Made by a program: the position numbers and the translations under genes. Source: Oxyruncus cristatus (Eukaryota > Chordata > Aves > Passeriformes > Cotingidae). From it: a stretch of DNA of 64,000 nt. The notes under the pieces are model-generated. The model saw only the letters and a list, made by a program, of their open reading frames with translations, had not been told where the DNA came from and did no database searches. Position 1 is the stretch's first letter, and the number at the start of each line of letters is the position of its first letter. Location of the stretch: assembly GCA_013399855.1 (NCBI GenBank), contig VXAY01004360.1, forward strand, positions 1,815,424-1,879,423. Direction: 5' to 3'. Positions 49,601 through 62,104 of this stretch are shown piece after piece.

Positions 49601-52600
49601 GAATTGTAAAAGATCTCTGAAGAGTAGACATATCAGATTCTGGGTTTATGGTGCACAATTCCACTATAAATGCCTCTGATTTAGTATTTTATTTTTTTTC
49701 CCCCTGTTTGATTATTTCCCTCATTTTTTCCTTTTTTCCTCTTTTCCAATATAGCAGTGTCCTCCTCTACTTTCATGTTTTACTTGCTGACTTCTTGCTT
49801 CTGCATCTAAAGAATATGGATACCGGGTAAAAACTTGAATACTTTTTTTTTTTTAAGTTGTTTTTGTATTTTCAATTCTCTTCCTGTCTTTGTAACCTTC
49901 TGTGATGGTAGATGAATTTTGTCCTGGAGTCACACAACCTAGGGAGTAATTTTCAAGACTTTCTAACAGTTCTATAGACACTTTGGGTGGACATGGCAGG
50001 CCTAGGTTCTGCCACTGAGAAACTAGTGAGAAACCACCCTTTACCAACACCATACTGCAAGGTAGGGTATAACAGGGTGACAAGAAAACAGTTGTGGCAC
50101 AGAAAAAAAGGAAATAATTCTTGTTTTGAGTTGTCATCAGTGGTGTTTTTCAGAAGAGCAAATGCGGTGGGATCTTTTACTCAATGAGAACACACACTGC
50201 TTTTACTGGAACAAGCTGCATGTATGTTTAGTTACTGTGGCACTTAATTGATTTCTGGATGGGAGTTAAACTTTCCTAGCTAGCAACTTCCCATTTACTC
50301 AAAAAATTGTTTCACAAAGTCTATATGCTTCAATCAGAATCCTCATTGGTGTTTTTGTACTCCATCACTCCTGTCATGATATATCCCCCGAAGAACAGCA
50401 TTTGAACTGTATTGAGTACTATGTATTTAAAATTTTTGTAAACAGAGGACATTCTAGTTTGCTTCTGTTGAATAATTTTTTTTTCTGAAGTACATTACCG
50501 CATAGTACATATTTTCCATTTATTTGCTAAACTTCAAGGCAATGAATTGCTGTTGATTACATTATTCAGCTTTTTATTTCTTCAGAGGGGGAGGGGGAAA
50601 AGCCCCAGAAAAGCTTCTTGGAAAGCAGCAGTGATCCTGATGCATATATTGAAGCTTGGGCTGGTTCTTACTGGACTACTGTGAAATGGTGGTGCTGTGA
50701 TGCTTTGGAGAGCAGGAAAAAAGAAGAATCAGCTTTTAGCCCATAATAAGAAAGCTACTGCAGAGATGCATTTTGTTTCACTCTCTCTTTTTATACTGAA
50801 ATTTGTATTCCTGGGTTATACAGCCATTTAACTTAGGTCTTCTTTCCACAGAAAAAAATACTTATATTTTCCCCATAACTGGGGAAAAACCTCTCACTTT
50901 TCCATATCAAACAATTTCCAAGGACTCAGTGTTTCCTCCTTCCATTAAGGATACAACTATGTACTCCTGCTGCAGTCATCATTTGTACTGCACATCATTT
51001 GTCATCACTCTGCTCTTCTCCCTGTCATGTGAAACTTAAGCCATTGTTTTTCCCTTAGGGCCTAACTGTGCTTCCTCCCAGCACCAAGAGCTGAGCTTCC
51101 ACCTCCCATCTAAAAACCAGAAGTGCCAGACACTTTCATCCTAATTTTTTAAACTTCTTGGGCAAGTACTGTTTTACTGTCTCCTGTTAACACAGGTACT
51201 TGTGAGCAGTTCCAGTACTCTCCTCCACCACTTTGAAGGGACCCCATTGCTTTATTTCAAATGCCTGATTGTAATTTTCCTTAAAACTTCCATAATACCT
51301 ACCAAAAACTCGACAAGAGCTGGGCTGCCGTGGGTTGCCACCAATGGGCTGGCATCAGCTGTGATACTGAGCAGTCATTTCTCCCTGTCTTGAGACCCTT
51401 ACCTGTGTGCCCGTCTGCTTGTGTTCCAACCCAAAAGCTTGGAGGCTGATGCTCTGCTTGCTTGTCCGTGGACTGATCCGCTGTTTGCTTGCCTGTGCTA
51501 TTGGCTCTCATGTGCCACCAGCAGGCTGGTGAGCAAAGGCAAGACTAGAAATTCGTACCACAGTTATTGGAGAACACCTATCCACTACCTTGTTGTTTTG
51601 TGTCTTGCGATTAAATTTCGCTCAATGTTTTCAGTATACAGGGACCAGAAAAGGCAATGATACACCAGTGATATTGTAAAACTCATTATATGAATACATA
51701 GGTGTTCAATAGAGATGTGTGCCAAGCTACACACAAAAGCTGAAGGCTTCTGTTCGCTGTATGATGCAAGCTGTAGTGTCACTCACATGTGTGCTCAGTA
51801 CTGTCCCTACAGAGATTTCCTTCTCTAACTCCTGTCAAAACACAGTTCTGGGTTCCCTTTTTGTCAATGCAAGTTTGTGTGAAAATATATTTATTTTATA
51901 GTTATCAAATACACAGGATATAAATCTGTAAGCTGAAATCTGTAGTGAAAAGTTTTACTATTGTTAAAAGTCTCAGTTTTAGCTGGTATCAAATACAAAG
52001 GCAACCTAAACATAAAAATTCCAGATATATTGTAAATTAGTTTCTCATATTTAATTAGCTCTTCCTTGCACCTAGTGTCAGTGCAGGAAGAAAATACTTG
52101 AGTTATATATATTCAAGAAGAAACAAGAGAATAGAAATTAAAACCCTCTCCTTATCCCAGATTTCAGAAGGACCTAAAGAGACCAGTATGTGCTAGTTTA
52201 AAATAAATTATAATAAAAAAAATTTCTAATAAAAATACTTATTTCAGTCCTATTCTTCACATAAATGTTAGGCTTTTTCAAAAGGCTTTTTATGCTTTTG
52301 CCATCCAAATATTAGTCAAACTTTTTAATAATTAAACACTGATGGCTAGAAAAAATATATTAATTATTCATCTCCTAGGCCACAGAAAGAAGTTATTTTA
52401 TTAGGCTACAAAATGATTTAGTATGCACAAAATTTAACATTTAATAATACCACAAAGAGCTTTTATTTTAAATGTTTCCATGCTCCAGTCCCGCCTAATT
52501 AATACTTGAATGTTAGTGCACTGGTAATGCTCTTTTTCTTTTACTCAGTACAACTGTAGTTTTTTGTTTAGCAGCTCTTGGTTGAATCTTGAACAAACCA

Positions 52601-53964
52601 CAGAGAGTAAACAGGCTACCTGTTGTAGACTTGAGGATCCCAAGGTACCTCAGAAATAAGGTTCTTTAGGAATGCTCATGAGGAATGCTTTCTTCATAGA
52701 CAAACATAAGCTACTGTGTATCACTAAAAAAATTTACAGAAGAGGGTTTGGAAGGTAGTATGTGACTTAAAAAAGGTTGCATTCATCAGACATGCATTTT
52801 CATGCATAACTGCAGAAGCAGTGAAGATTGTTTTGACCTGACTATCATTTACAGTTGTGCACTGGAGCAAGTGTTCTAATGCTCTCTTGAATTTTAGTTC
52901 CTGAAAGACATGCTGCACTTGACAGCTTATTAGACTATTCAAGAGCAAAGCCAAAGGAGAAACCTGTAAGTTGAGCAATTATTATCTGTTAAAGTGCAGA
53001 AATGTTTGTTGTAAAACAAGCAATGTAAAGACGGCACATAGATTAAGCTAGATGACATGTTCTCAGTCTCCTGTGTGGGTCTTGTCCTTATCAAAATAAG
53101 ACCTGACGTTGTTTGTTTGGGTGAAAAGATATTTCAGATGCTAAACAGTGACATCTGAATGGAACAGAAGACCTGCCAGAGGTTACTGCTGCTTTGTCAT
53201 TTAATTTCCTCTCCTCTCCCTTCAGTGCCCCTATGCACACACTGGGGCAATATTAACCGATGTCAAGTAAATACTTTCTAGGAGCCTAAGTGTCCCAAAG
53301 CAGTGTGAAGATATTTGAAGCCTGTATTTTATTCCTTTCTGAAACTTTCCCACAGCCTTTCTCTTCCCTTCTTTGTTTTTTTCAGTGTTTATCTTCTCCT
53401 CCCCTTTGAATATCTTGGAAGAGTGTGAAAAAGTCCTAGATGCTTCACCAATTCATTTGTTCTCTTCCTTCAGGTAGAACAATGGATTAAATAATCCATG
53501 TATGCTTGTGTGTGTGAGCAGGTGGCACCTTGGAATTTGAAGCAAGCAATTCTGTGTCAGAATATACCACCTCCTTTTGTTCACAGAACCAGATGACAGC
53601 TTAGGAAGTGTCTTGGTTCTTTCTCAGCTTTCTTCCTGAATCCCCAAAGCTGCCTATGGTTCCTATGTGGATCTGTAGTACCTTTCATTCTGCTGTCTAC
53701 ACTTGCCAGGCCAGTGAGGACTTGTTGGGGACTAGGGGCCCATGCTACATGGTAAGCTGCCAAACTGGGACAATGGAAGCAGTGCTGTATGCCCCACTCT
53801 GTGTCCATGGGGCCAGTGATTCAGCAAAGAGGGCAGTGGGAAGCTGAGATAGCCCTGAACCCAGACTTGCCCTTGACTTGACTCAGTCCCCTTCTCCTTG
53901 AAAAATTGAAGCCACAAAGGGGTGAGACTGAGAGCACTGGCTAGAAGTTTAGGGTATCAACTTA
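46619..53964. other. No recognisable gene or transposon
   Basis: Over 7 kb of AT-rich unique sequence. Short motif repetition (CATCATGGAG) occurs near 47807-47828. A GC-richer patch lies near 51290-51560 without clear LTR ends. Open frames are short and unfamiliar. Confidence 0.5.
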
Positions 53965-54930
53965 GAAGAGGTGCTCTCTTATCCTGTTTAATATCTTTAT
54001 TGATGATTTAGATGAAGGGATAGAGTGCACCATTAGCAAATTTGCAGATGACACAAAGCTGGTGGGGAGTGTTGATCAGCTGGAAGGCAGGAGGGCTCTG
54101 CAGAGGGACCTGGACAGACTGGAGGGTTGGGCTGATTCCAACGGGATGAGGTTCAACAAGGCCAAGTGCCGGGTCCTGCACTTGGATCACAACAACCCCC
54201 TGCAGCGCTACAGGCTGGGGACAGAGTGGCTGGAGAGCAGCCAGGCAGAAAGGGATCTGGGGGTGCTGATTGACAGGAGGCTGAACATGAGCCAACAGTG
54301 TGCCCAAGTGGCCAAGAAGGCCAATGGCATTCTGGCCTGGATCAGGAACAGTGTGGCCAGCAGGAACAGGAAGTGATTCTGCCCCTGGACTCAGCGCTGG
54401 TGAGGCCACACCTGGAGTGCTGTGTCCAGTTCTGGGCCCCTCAGTTCAGGAAGGATATTGAGGTGCTGGAGGAGGTGCAGAGAAGAGCAACCAGGCTGGT
54501 GAAGGGACTTGAGCACAAGTCCTGTGAGGAGAGGCTGAGGGAGCTGGGGTTGTTTAGCCTGGAGAAGAGAAGGCTCAGGGGAGACCTCATCGCTCTCTAC
54601 AACTATCTGAAAGGAGGTTGTAGCCAGGTGGGGGTTGGTCTCTTCTCCCAAGCAACCAGCAGTAAGACAAGAGGGCATTGTCTTAAGCTGTGCCAGGGGA
54701 GGTTTAGGTTAGATATTAGAAAGAAATTCTTTACAGAGAGCGTAAAGAGGCATTGGAATGGGCTGCCCAGGGAAGTGGTGGATTCTCCATCCCTGGAGGT
54801 TTTTAAGATGAGATTGAATGTGGCACTTAGTGCCATAGTCTAGTAACTGCGGTGGTGTTGGATCAAGGGTTGGACTTGATGATCTCAGAGGTCTTTTCCA
54901 ACCTGTCTGATTCTGATTCTGATTCTATGA
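53965..54930 (+). repeat. CR1 LINE, best preserved copy, 5'-truncated
   Basis: The frame is open from LFNIFIDDL through [13 protein letters not shown] (Phe-Ala-Asp-Asp catalytic block at about 54041-54052) and [20 protein letters not shown] to about 54376. It then shifts frame and continues open for 181 codons (54298-54843) through the CR1 C-terminal region, including [18 protein letters not shown]. The 3' end carries three CTGATT hexamers followed by ATTCTATG (about 54905-54930). The first two thirds of the reverse transcriptase are missing, so it cannot move. It is the copy with the fewest disabling changes. Confidence 0.95.
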
Positions 54931-57900
54931 TCATGATAGCTGCTATGCCATTAAAGTGGAAGGTTGGTCTCTGCTGGCAGGTAGTGTCCTGCACCAACAC
55001 TTCATGTAACGTGTCAGTGCAACTCTTTAAGATATGCAGTTCTCTAAACAACTGTTAGATTATTTTGCAAAGATTCGTATCCTGGCAATGCAGGAGCTCA
55101 GACATGAGAGTTGAGACCTTAGAAGCATTGTCTGCTAAGCACAATTTTGTATCTTAGTGTGAGGTGCTATGCTTTATTTGTAATTTGGTATTGAGTCTTG
55201 GAGTTAAAAGTTTGGTTTTATTTCTTTAATGAAATCAATTTTTAATGCGTAGATTCTGCTGGAGATGGCCCCAGGGGAAGCTCATGAGTTTGGGGTGCTT
55301 CTTTCTTTAAGCAAAACCATTCCAAATACAGTGACAAGAGCACAATCAGGACAACTGTGCTGTGAGTTGTGTAATGGAATGGGCTGACAAGGATCTTTTT
55401 CCAAGCTACAAGGCCAATATAGGAAGTGGCATTGCTGAATTGTGATCTCACTGGCACAGAAAAAACAGGAAGCAGATACACCCCATCTTTACCCCCTTGG
55501 AGACACTGGTGGCTTGGCGCAGCTTCCAAAGCACTTCACAAGGTGCCCTTATCTTCACAATTGGCAATGAGTGTGTTTCCTTCTCTTGTGAAACACCAGC
55601 AGCATACCAGAGCCTAGTCTGTAGAAGAGATCATGAATCACTTTTTTTTTAATTATATTTTTTGAACAATTACACAAATCTTAATATTCTCAAGGTCAGA
55701 GGTGGAAAACTCTATAATACAGATTAAGAGGATGTCATTCCATTTCTTTTGTTTTCCTTCCTTGCCAATGAGCTGGTATCATTACAGATTCTTTGACATT
55801 ACAAAGAGGTGGTGTGGAATCAGGGCTGAGAGCTGGGAAGGAGCAGAGAGAGGATCCTTGGGAAAAGATGAAACTGCTGTTGCTAAGGAGTGTCTGAACA
55901 GTTTGTCTGCTTTGTAGATCCAACTGCACCCCAGAGTTGCCAGTCTCTGAGTCAGTTTTGGACATGCTTGGTATTAGTGAGTTTGCAGTTTGCATTAGGC
56001 ATGACCATGCCCTTGAGGCAACAAATAGCAATTCTGAGCTTGATTTCACTTTTTTTCTATTGGTCTCTGGGACACCTGTAACAATAAATGCTGTGCCTCT
56101 GTATATTCACTGGTGGGGAAAGAAAGAATTATAAGACAGCACTTCTGCTTGAAGTCTCTTCTCTTTCAGTTCATCTCTAAATCCAATATTATTCTAATGC
56201 TTTTTAGTGCTCTGCAAGAAAAACGAAGTTGAGCCACTGATAAGGTTTTATCTACAGGTAAATATTTCCTTTCATCATGAAAAAACAGGTTTTAGGGACC
56301 AGTAAAGAAATTACTTCCTTTTCCTCTCCATGGATTTGATGAGTTTTTCTGTGAGAAAGTGGTGAAGAGGGATTTGATGAAGAGCAAGAGAAGAGACAGC
56401 ATCTGCCTATCTGCAAATATAAAATGCATTTAGATTTAATAAAGGCAGTGAGCAAAAGGATGGGACTTGAGCAAGTGGAAAGCCTTGATGGCTTTGACAA
56501 GCCTTTTCTTTATTCTCCTGAGCTAATTGAGTCACTTGACAGGCTGGCATCAGGGTACAGTCAAATTCTGACAGGCTAATTTGAGCTTGTGGTTCCAATG
56601 AAACATACATACGGCACTCATTATATTTGGTGACAATCAGTGTCATTTTCTGCTTAAATGCAGACAGCTCAACACATTTATTCAGCTGCCTATCTGTAAA
56701 TGAAGCAAGCAACCCCAAAGATGAACGTGAAGCAAAAGGGTTAGGTTGGGGGGTTTATTTGCAGTCTTGATAATGCTTGGAAACAGAAGGAGCATGGGAG
56801 GTTGACCATTAAGCTCGTCTGAGTGAGACTGGTAGAGGGGGAGACAGGAGATTAATTGCCATAATCTGCCATTTGATGTGGCAAACAGAGGAATTTTTGT
56901 TTCTGCAATAATTGAGCTGGTGATCGAAAAGACTTGTCTGCTTAGCAGAGGCTGCCTCCTGGATGCTGAGTAAGCACAAAACCACTCAGTATTGCAGGAT
57001 ATTAACTACCTTTTGGAAGGGTGCTGAGGAAGGTAGCCAGCTGGTCTATGTACTGCTGAAAGACAGCAATCCTCAGCCCTGAGATGCCCTTCAAAACTGA
57101 GAAAGTTAGACTGTGTGCAGCCTGACGCAAATAACCGTTACTATCACAATTCTACAATCAGAACTCTAAGTGATAAATAACTTATAAAACCTCCTTGATT
57201 CTTTTTTTTTTGTGCAACTAATTTGCATTTGCTTAATGTCACCTTTGTGTTATGCTCTGACAGGTTTGATTTGGGCCCTAAAATTACCAAAAAAATATTT
57301 CTTGACGGCATAAGGAAAGAGTATGATATTTCAGTGTTGGCTTATGTTTGTTGAATGTGTGTAAGTTCCCATAACTCAGGATTAGAATCTGTTTTGTTAG
57401 TTGTCTTTGGCTAATGTTATAATCTTAGCACTGCTGTGCTATAAATCTAGTTGAGCAGAGACTCCATGACGTTCTTCTTCTCTCTCCTTTCCAACTTTTA
57501 AATACTCTGTTGGTAGAAATTGTATTTTTCTCTGGGAGCAGATGCAGCTGTTCAATGTGACTGTAAAATACCACAGTATGTACTGTCAAATCCTTCTAGT
57601 AGCAAATGAAAAAAGCATGTATGCTTGCAATGCTGTCACATAAGACATTTATTTACTTTTTTTCCTACTGATGTTTGAGGTCTGTGTGCAAAGCAGAGAC
57701 AACTTGTGCAGAGATTGTTATCCTTGTCCACTGTTATGTTTGTTATGATTAACACTGATATCCTAAAAACAAGACTTGGAGATGTCTAAGACCTGCTTGT
57801 CTCAGAGCCCACTTATACTTCTGTTCATGTGTTGTAGCTGTGTTTTGTATATTCAGGCAGGCTTTACTTTTTTCTGATCGACAGAGGCCAACACATGGCT

Positions 57901-60183
57901 AGCTAAGATGCAAGAAGTCTGCATTGAGCTATATATGGTTAATTGATGTAACATGGCAGCCTTTGGCTTTAACTTCCAGTCTATTTTCTTTCGTTGTTTG
58001 ACAATTAACAAAATCCAGCTGTCACTTTGGGGACAGAGGAAGAGAAACTTGCTTTGAAATCTTGCAGGTGGATTTCATTGAAGCTGCTTTAATCCAGAAT
58101 CAGGCTTTGAACTGGTGTTGCTACCAATGGCAGGATTTATAGTTTAACTTTTGCTTTGTTTGCTTTCCAAATGGCACTCTTCTAAAGAGTGACCATTTTA
58201 TAGAAGCTGAGGAATATGTAACTAATAAGTTATCTGTAAAATCTGATAATTTTCTGTAGACTTGATTCCATTTTAAAGTATTAACATTCTCCTTCAAGAT
58301 GTATCCCCATCTTTCATCAACACAATCTTTCATTTCTCTACGGGGTTATGTTGATTATGCGCTAATGTGATGACGCTGTCATTCAAAATGAAGATTGACA
58401 TTTTAATGCTAAAGCACTGATTTCAGCTTTGGAGAGAAACCTGTAGTTAGTTCTATCATGATGACTTTGTGTGACATATGTCACAGTTTGGAATTGATCC
58501 AACTAGGTGTTATGTTGTAAACACCTTGTTTCCCTTCCAGTGTTCAGAGGCTGAGACGTAATTTATTCCAATCAGGATGTACTTTGACAAGCCAGCTGAA
58601 TGGAATGCAGCTGCTGTTGTTAAATATTTCCACCTCTTTCTGTTTTTCAGGTTTTCCCAGATGTCATAATCTTCAGAGCTCTCCATGCTATCATTACAGG
58701 GAGCTCTGCCAAGGGTTAGGAGGAAGTGAGAGTGGGATGTGCTGGAAGGAAAAATAGCCCATTATACTCATTATAGAAAGAGATGGACAAAGGGTTTTGA
58801 TTGGAAAAGCCTTCTGCACTGATGAATAACTAATTCACTGGGATACTAAATCTGACAGTTATTGTGCATTTGATGAATGCCTTGAAAATTCTATATGTGG
58901 AAAGACCTTTCATAATAACATGACTCAGAAACAGTGAAACAATAAGCCTTTTAAAACCAGAGATTCTACCTGAGCTGAAATTATGTTGGTTTTGCTTTGG
59001 AATACAAAAACTTTAAAAGCCAGTGTATTTCCCTCCACTCCACAGGCCTAGCAGGTAATAAGCACTGCAGTAGTCTTCACATATCCATAGAGATGCGGTT
59101 GTAGTCAATCAGTCCTCCCAAGCTAGTGAAACGTTTGCTGGATAACTTTCTAGGGAAGTTCTCCTTTTGCAGAGAAATGAGCAGCGGAGTTATTCCATGA
59201 GGCCTTTTGAAAGAGCATCATTGTGTGTGTTGAAACTGAGGCATTGCCTCTCAAAGACTGGTAAAGAAACAGTAAAACTTGTTTGTATTTTGTTTAGTCA
59301 CGAGCATCACAAACTTATTACCCCATCCTTAGCTAAACACATATGCTTAGGGTCTTCAGTGATATGAATTATCTGACTGTCTAGTTGACTTCAGCAGAGC
59401 TCTGACTTACTCATTTTAAATTACATCAAAAATATTTTCTCAAACATTTATACATTTATTTTTTCTTACAATGGCTAGTTTTGTTTATAGTCTCTATAAT
59501 TTTTTTTTCTACAGTCGATATTTTTTACTTCAACAATGAAATAAATTGGGAGAAAGGGAGACAGAGTTATACCTTTGTTAGAGTGTGACAAGTGAAATTA
59601 GAACTAGGTCCTGGATTTTATAGTCTCTTGCAGCCTTTGTTGTTGATTTCTAGAGCTAGGAAATAGAATTCAGTTTGCTACACTCCATGAATCAAACATC
59701 TTTACAGGGAGAATGATTCTTTTGCTGTTCTTTCCATGCTCTTTATTTGAAGGTAAAAGTAAAGATCACCAACAGGGAAAGAATACTTTTCCTCTTAGAC
59801 ATCAAGTTGTAAGGAGAAACAGTAGGGAAAGATGATATTTAGGGACCTATTAAGTAATTTCTGGGGTAACATGATGTCCCTGAGAAGACTTGGATATAGA
59901 TCAGATTAAATTTACAACTGTTTCTCTATGGATGCTCCATCTATGCAGAAAGCCTTCCCAACTCCAACACATACTGTATACTGCTTTGGGAATTGCTCTG
60001 AAAAAATCTTCCAGTCATGGCTTTCAGGTGATTCTGGTTCCTATGGTATAGACAGTAGTAGAGAGAAGAAACTGGTTTTGTGCTAAAAAAGATTTTGAAT
60101 CTTAAAAGTCTGGCTATGAACTCTCTGAGTAGGCATAGCATCATACACTGCAATGGAAAGTTCTTCAGGCTGCTTTGCATACA
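54931..60183. other. Repeat-poor unique region, possible conserved noncoding sequence
   Basis: I find no transposon and no gene in this stretch. Segments around 56400-56720, 58330-58440 and 58540-58620 have a mixed composition and homeodomain-like TAAT cores that resemble vertebrate conserved noncoding elements, but sequence alone cannot show conservation. Confidence 0.4.
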
Positions 60184-60365
60184 CCTCTACAACTACCTGA
60201 AAGGAGGTTGTAGCCAGATGGAGGTTGGCCTCTTCTCCCAGACAAACAGTGATAGGACAAGAGGACATACTGTTAAGCTGCACCTGGGGATGTTTAGATT
60301 GGACATTAGGAAGAATTTCTTCACAGAAAATGTGATTAGTAATTGAAATGGACTTCCAGGGAAGT
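60184..60365 (+). repeat. CR1 LINE internal 3' fragment
   Basis: It matches the plus-strand copy at 54.6-54.8 kb closely: CTCTACAACTACCTGAAAGG, GGAGGTTGTAGCCAGATGG, then TTTAGATTGGACATTAGGAA and TTTCTTCACAGA. It stops shortly after CTTCCAGGGAAGT without a tail octamer, so both ends are lost. Confidence 0.88.
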
Positions 60366-60803
60366 CTGAATTATTTCAAGCCTGGGAAAAAAAGGTTTTT
60401 TTCATCTGAAGTTTAATATGCAATTGAAAAAATATCATATATTTATTATATGACTCGGTTCACTGGTTTAAATTTTATGACAATCAGAAATGTTAAAAAA
60501 GTGCCTTTTCATAATGTCTAAGCTGTTTCAGTAGATTTTTGCTGCAACGTGATAATCAGAAGTTGAGACATAAAGACTTTTTTTAAATATGAAAACTAAA
60601 TTTATTTTTGATCAGCAGTTAGTGTCTCCTAGAAATTTAAGAATTTTTTGATGTGTCTTGAAACAATCTTAATTTTTTGAAATTAGTCTAGATTTAATAG
60701 ATAACTTCTGAAATCTGCTCAGCACAATTCATACAGCTGGCAAACAAATGGCTTCATGCAAATGCATTGATCTGTTCCTTCCATGCTGCTTTCCACGCTG
60801 CAG
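60366..60803. other. No recognisable feature
   Basis: AT-rich unique sequence. Confidence 0.4.
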
Positions 60804-60946
60804 TAGCCAGCATGCCATCATTCATCAAAGGAGACTTAGGGCAATGATACAGTCACTATTGAAGTGGGTGGAAGAATACAGAGATCTACAGCTGTTTAAC
60901 AGCCAAGATCAGCTTTTATTGTTGGTATCAGAAATGTCATACACAG
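60804..60946 (+). CDS. Candidate exon, unidentified protein
   Basis: A pyrimidine-rich stretch ending in CACGCTGCAG precedes 143 open bases, followed by a donor-like CACAG|GTAGAT at 60947. The peptide includes RRLRAMIQSLLKWVEEYRDL, an amphipathic-helix-like segment rich in Arg, Leu and Gln. It lies in the middle of a longer open frame (60748-61128), so the opening itself is not strong evidence. I do not recognise the family. Confidence 0.25.
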
Positions 60947-61853
60947 GTAGATCAAAAATTATGTACTCTTATATGCACAGATGTTGTGCTTTTGACTATA
61001 GGCAAGTCCAAGATGAAAAAGTGTTTTTCTTTCTTTCTTCCAGGATATCTTGTTTCTGGCATTTATGGCCAGGTAAGATAGACATAAACATTGTTTCCAG
61101 ACCTAAATACAGGGGGATATGTTGTTAGAATTATAATTGGAGTAATTCCACTTCCTGCCTTAGAATTACAATGTTGAAAACTTACTGGTATTTTATCTGC
61201 TTTATTTCTCATCCTCACTTCTGTTTCTTGCCTGTTTCTTCTGATTCTTCTCACATACAGCCTCAGTCTTCAACGCTATGCAATGTGATGACTAATATTT
61301 ATTGTTCTTTGTGAGACTTCTCTTTAAGAAGGAGAACTGGGAGTATGGTGTTTTGCATTATTGATTACTCCTTTTCCATGTTAGCTTGCACCACCAATGT
61401 GTTCTTCTTTTTTTGTTTGTTTTGTTTTCTCTTTGTGATTCCTTTTGCAGCAGAATTTAGTGTACGTTTTTGGTGACAGGGCTACCACAAGCAGAGCTTC
61501 TACTGATGGCTTTTCATAGAAGAGTGGGAAAAGATTTTGGGTAAAAGTGTGGACAAGACAAGTTACAGCTTGTCCAGACAAATCTGAACAATAGGACTAC
61601 AAGTGGACTGGCATGCCATGTTGTGAAGCTCTTGCCAGAGAATTATTATGTAAGACTTTATGCATGGAGGATTGCAATTGCATTCAGACTTTCCTTTAGA
61701 GCACAATTTGTGGAATAGAAAGGAGGGGAACAGAAATGAGAGCAAATAACCTGTTCTTAAGACATAAAATAGGAGCAAGCAGAGTGCAAGGGTTCTGCTT
61801 GGTATTTATCAGGTATGATTTTTTTCTTTTTTTTTTTTCTTTTTTTTTAACAG
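60947..61853. other. No recognisable feature
   Basis: Unique sequence with T-rich runs near 61817-61848. Nothing else recognised. Confidence 0.4.
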
Positions 61854-62104
61854 AAAGTTTTTCTAATGCATTTGTCAGAACTGTTATCTGACATAACACT
61901 CATTTCCAAGCTAGAGTGTAAATGCATACTGAAACAGTTCACCATTATTAAAAATTTCACTGGTGTTGCTGTGGAGTTGGGATTGTTCAAAGATTATGTG
62001 ATGACACTTATTCCTATGAAATTCAGCCTAGCAGTGCTGGATAGAGCAGGACTAGCAAGTTGGGCCAATGGCTTTGGTGAAGGACTATTGGTTCAGAGAC
62101 CTCC
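61854..62104 (+). CDS. Candidate exon with strong splice borders, unidentified
   Basis: A long pyrimidine tract (about 61817-61848) leads to AACAG. Then 251 bases are open for 83 codons and end at a consensus donor, CTCC|GTAAGTG. The peptide includes LSELLSDITLISKLE and FTGVAVELGLFKDYVM. It starts in phase 0 and ends two bases into a codon. The borders are better than expected at random, but the peptide is hydrophobic and mixed, and I recognise no domain. It may be a real exon, a decayed exon or a coincidence. Confidence 0.25.

Noticed and set aside
51050..51560. GC-richer segment considered as a further LTR
   Set aside because: No TG...CA inverted ends, target duplication, TATA or polyadenylation pair could be found.
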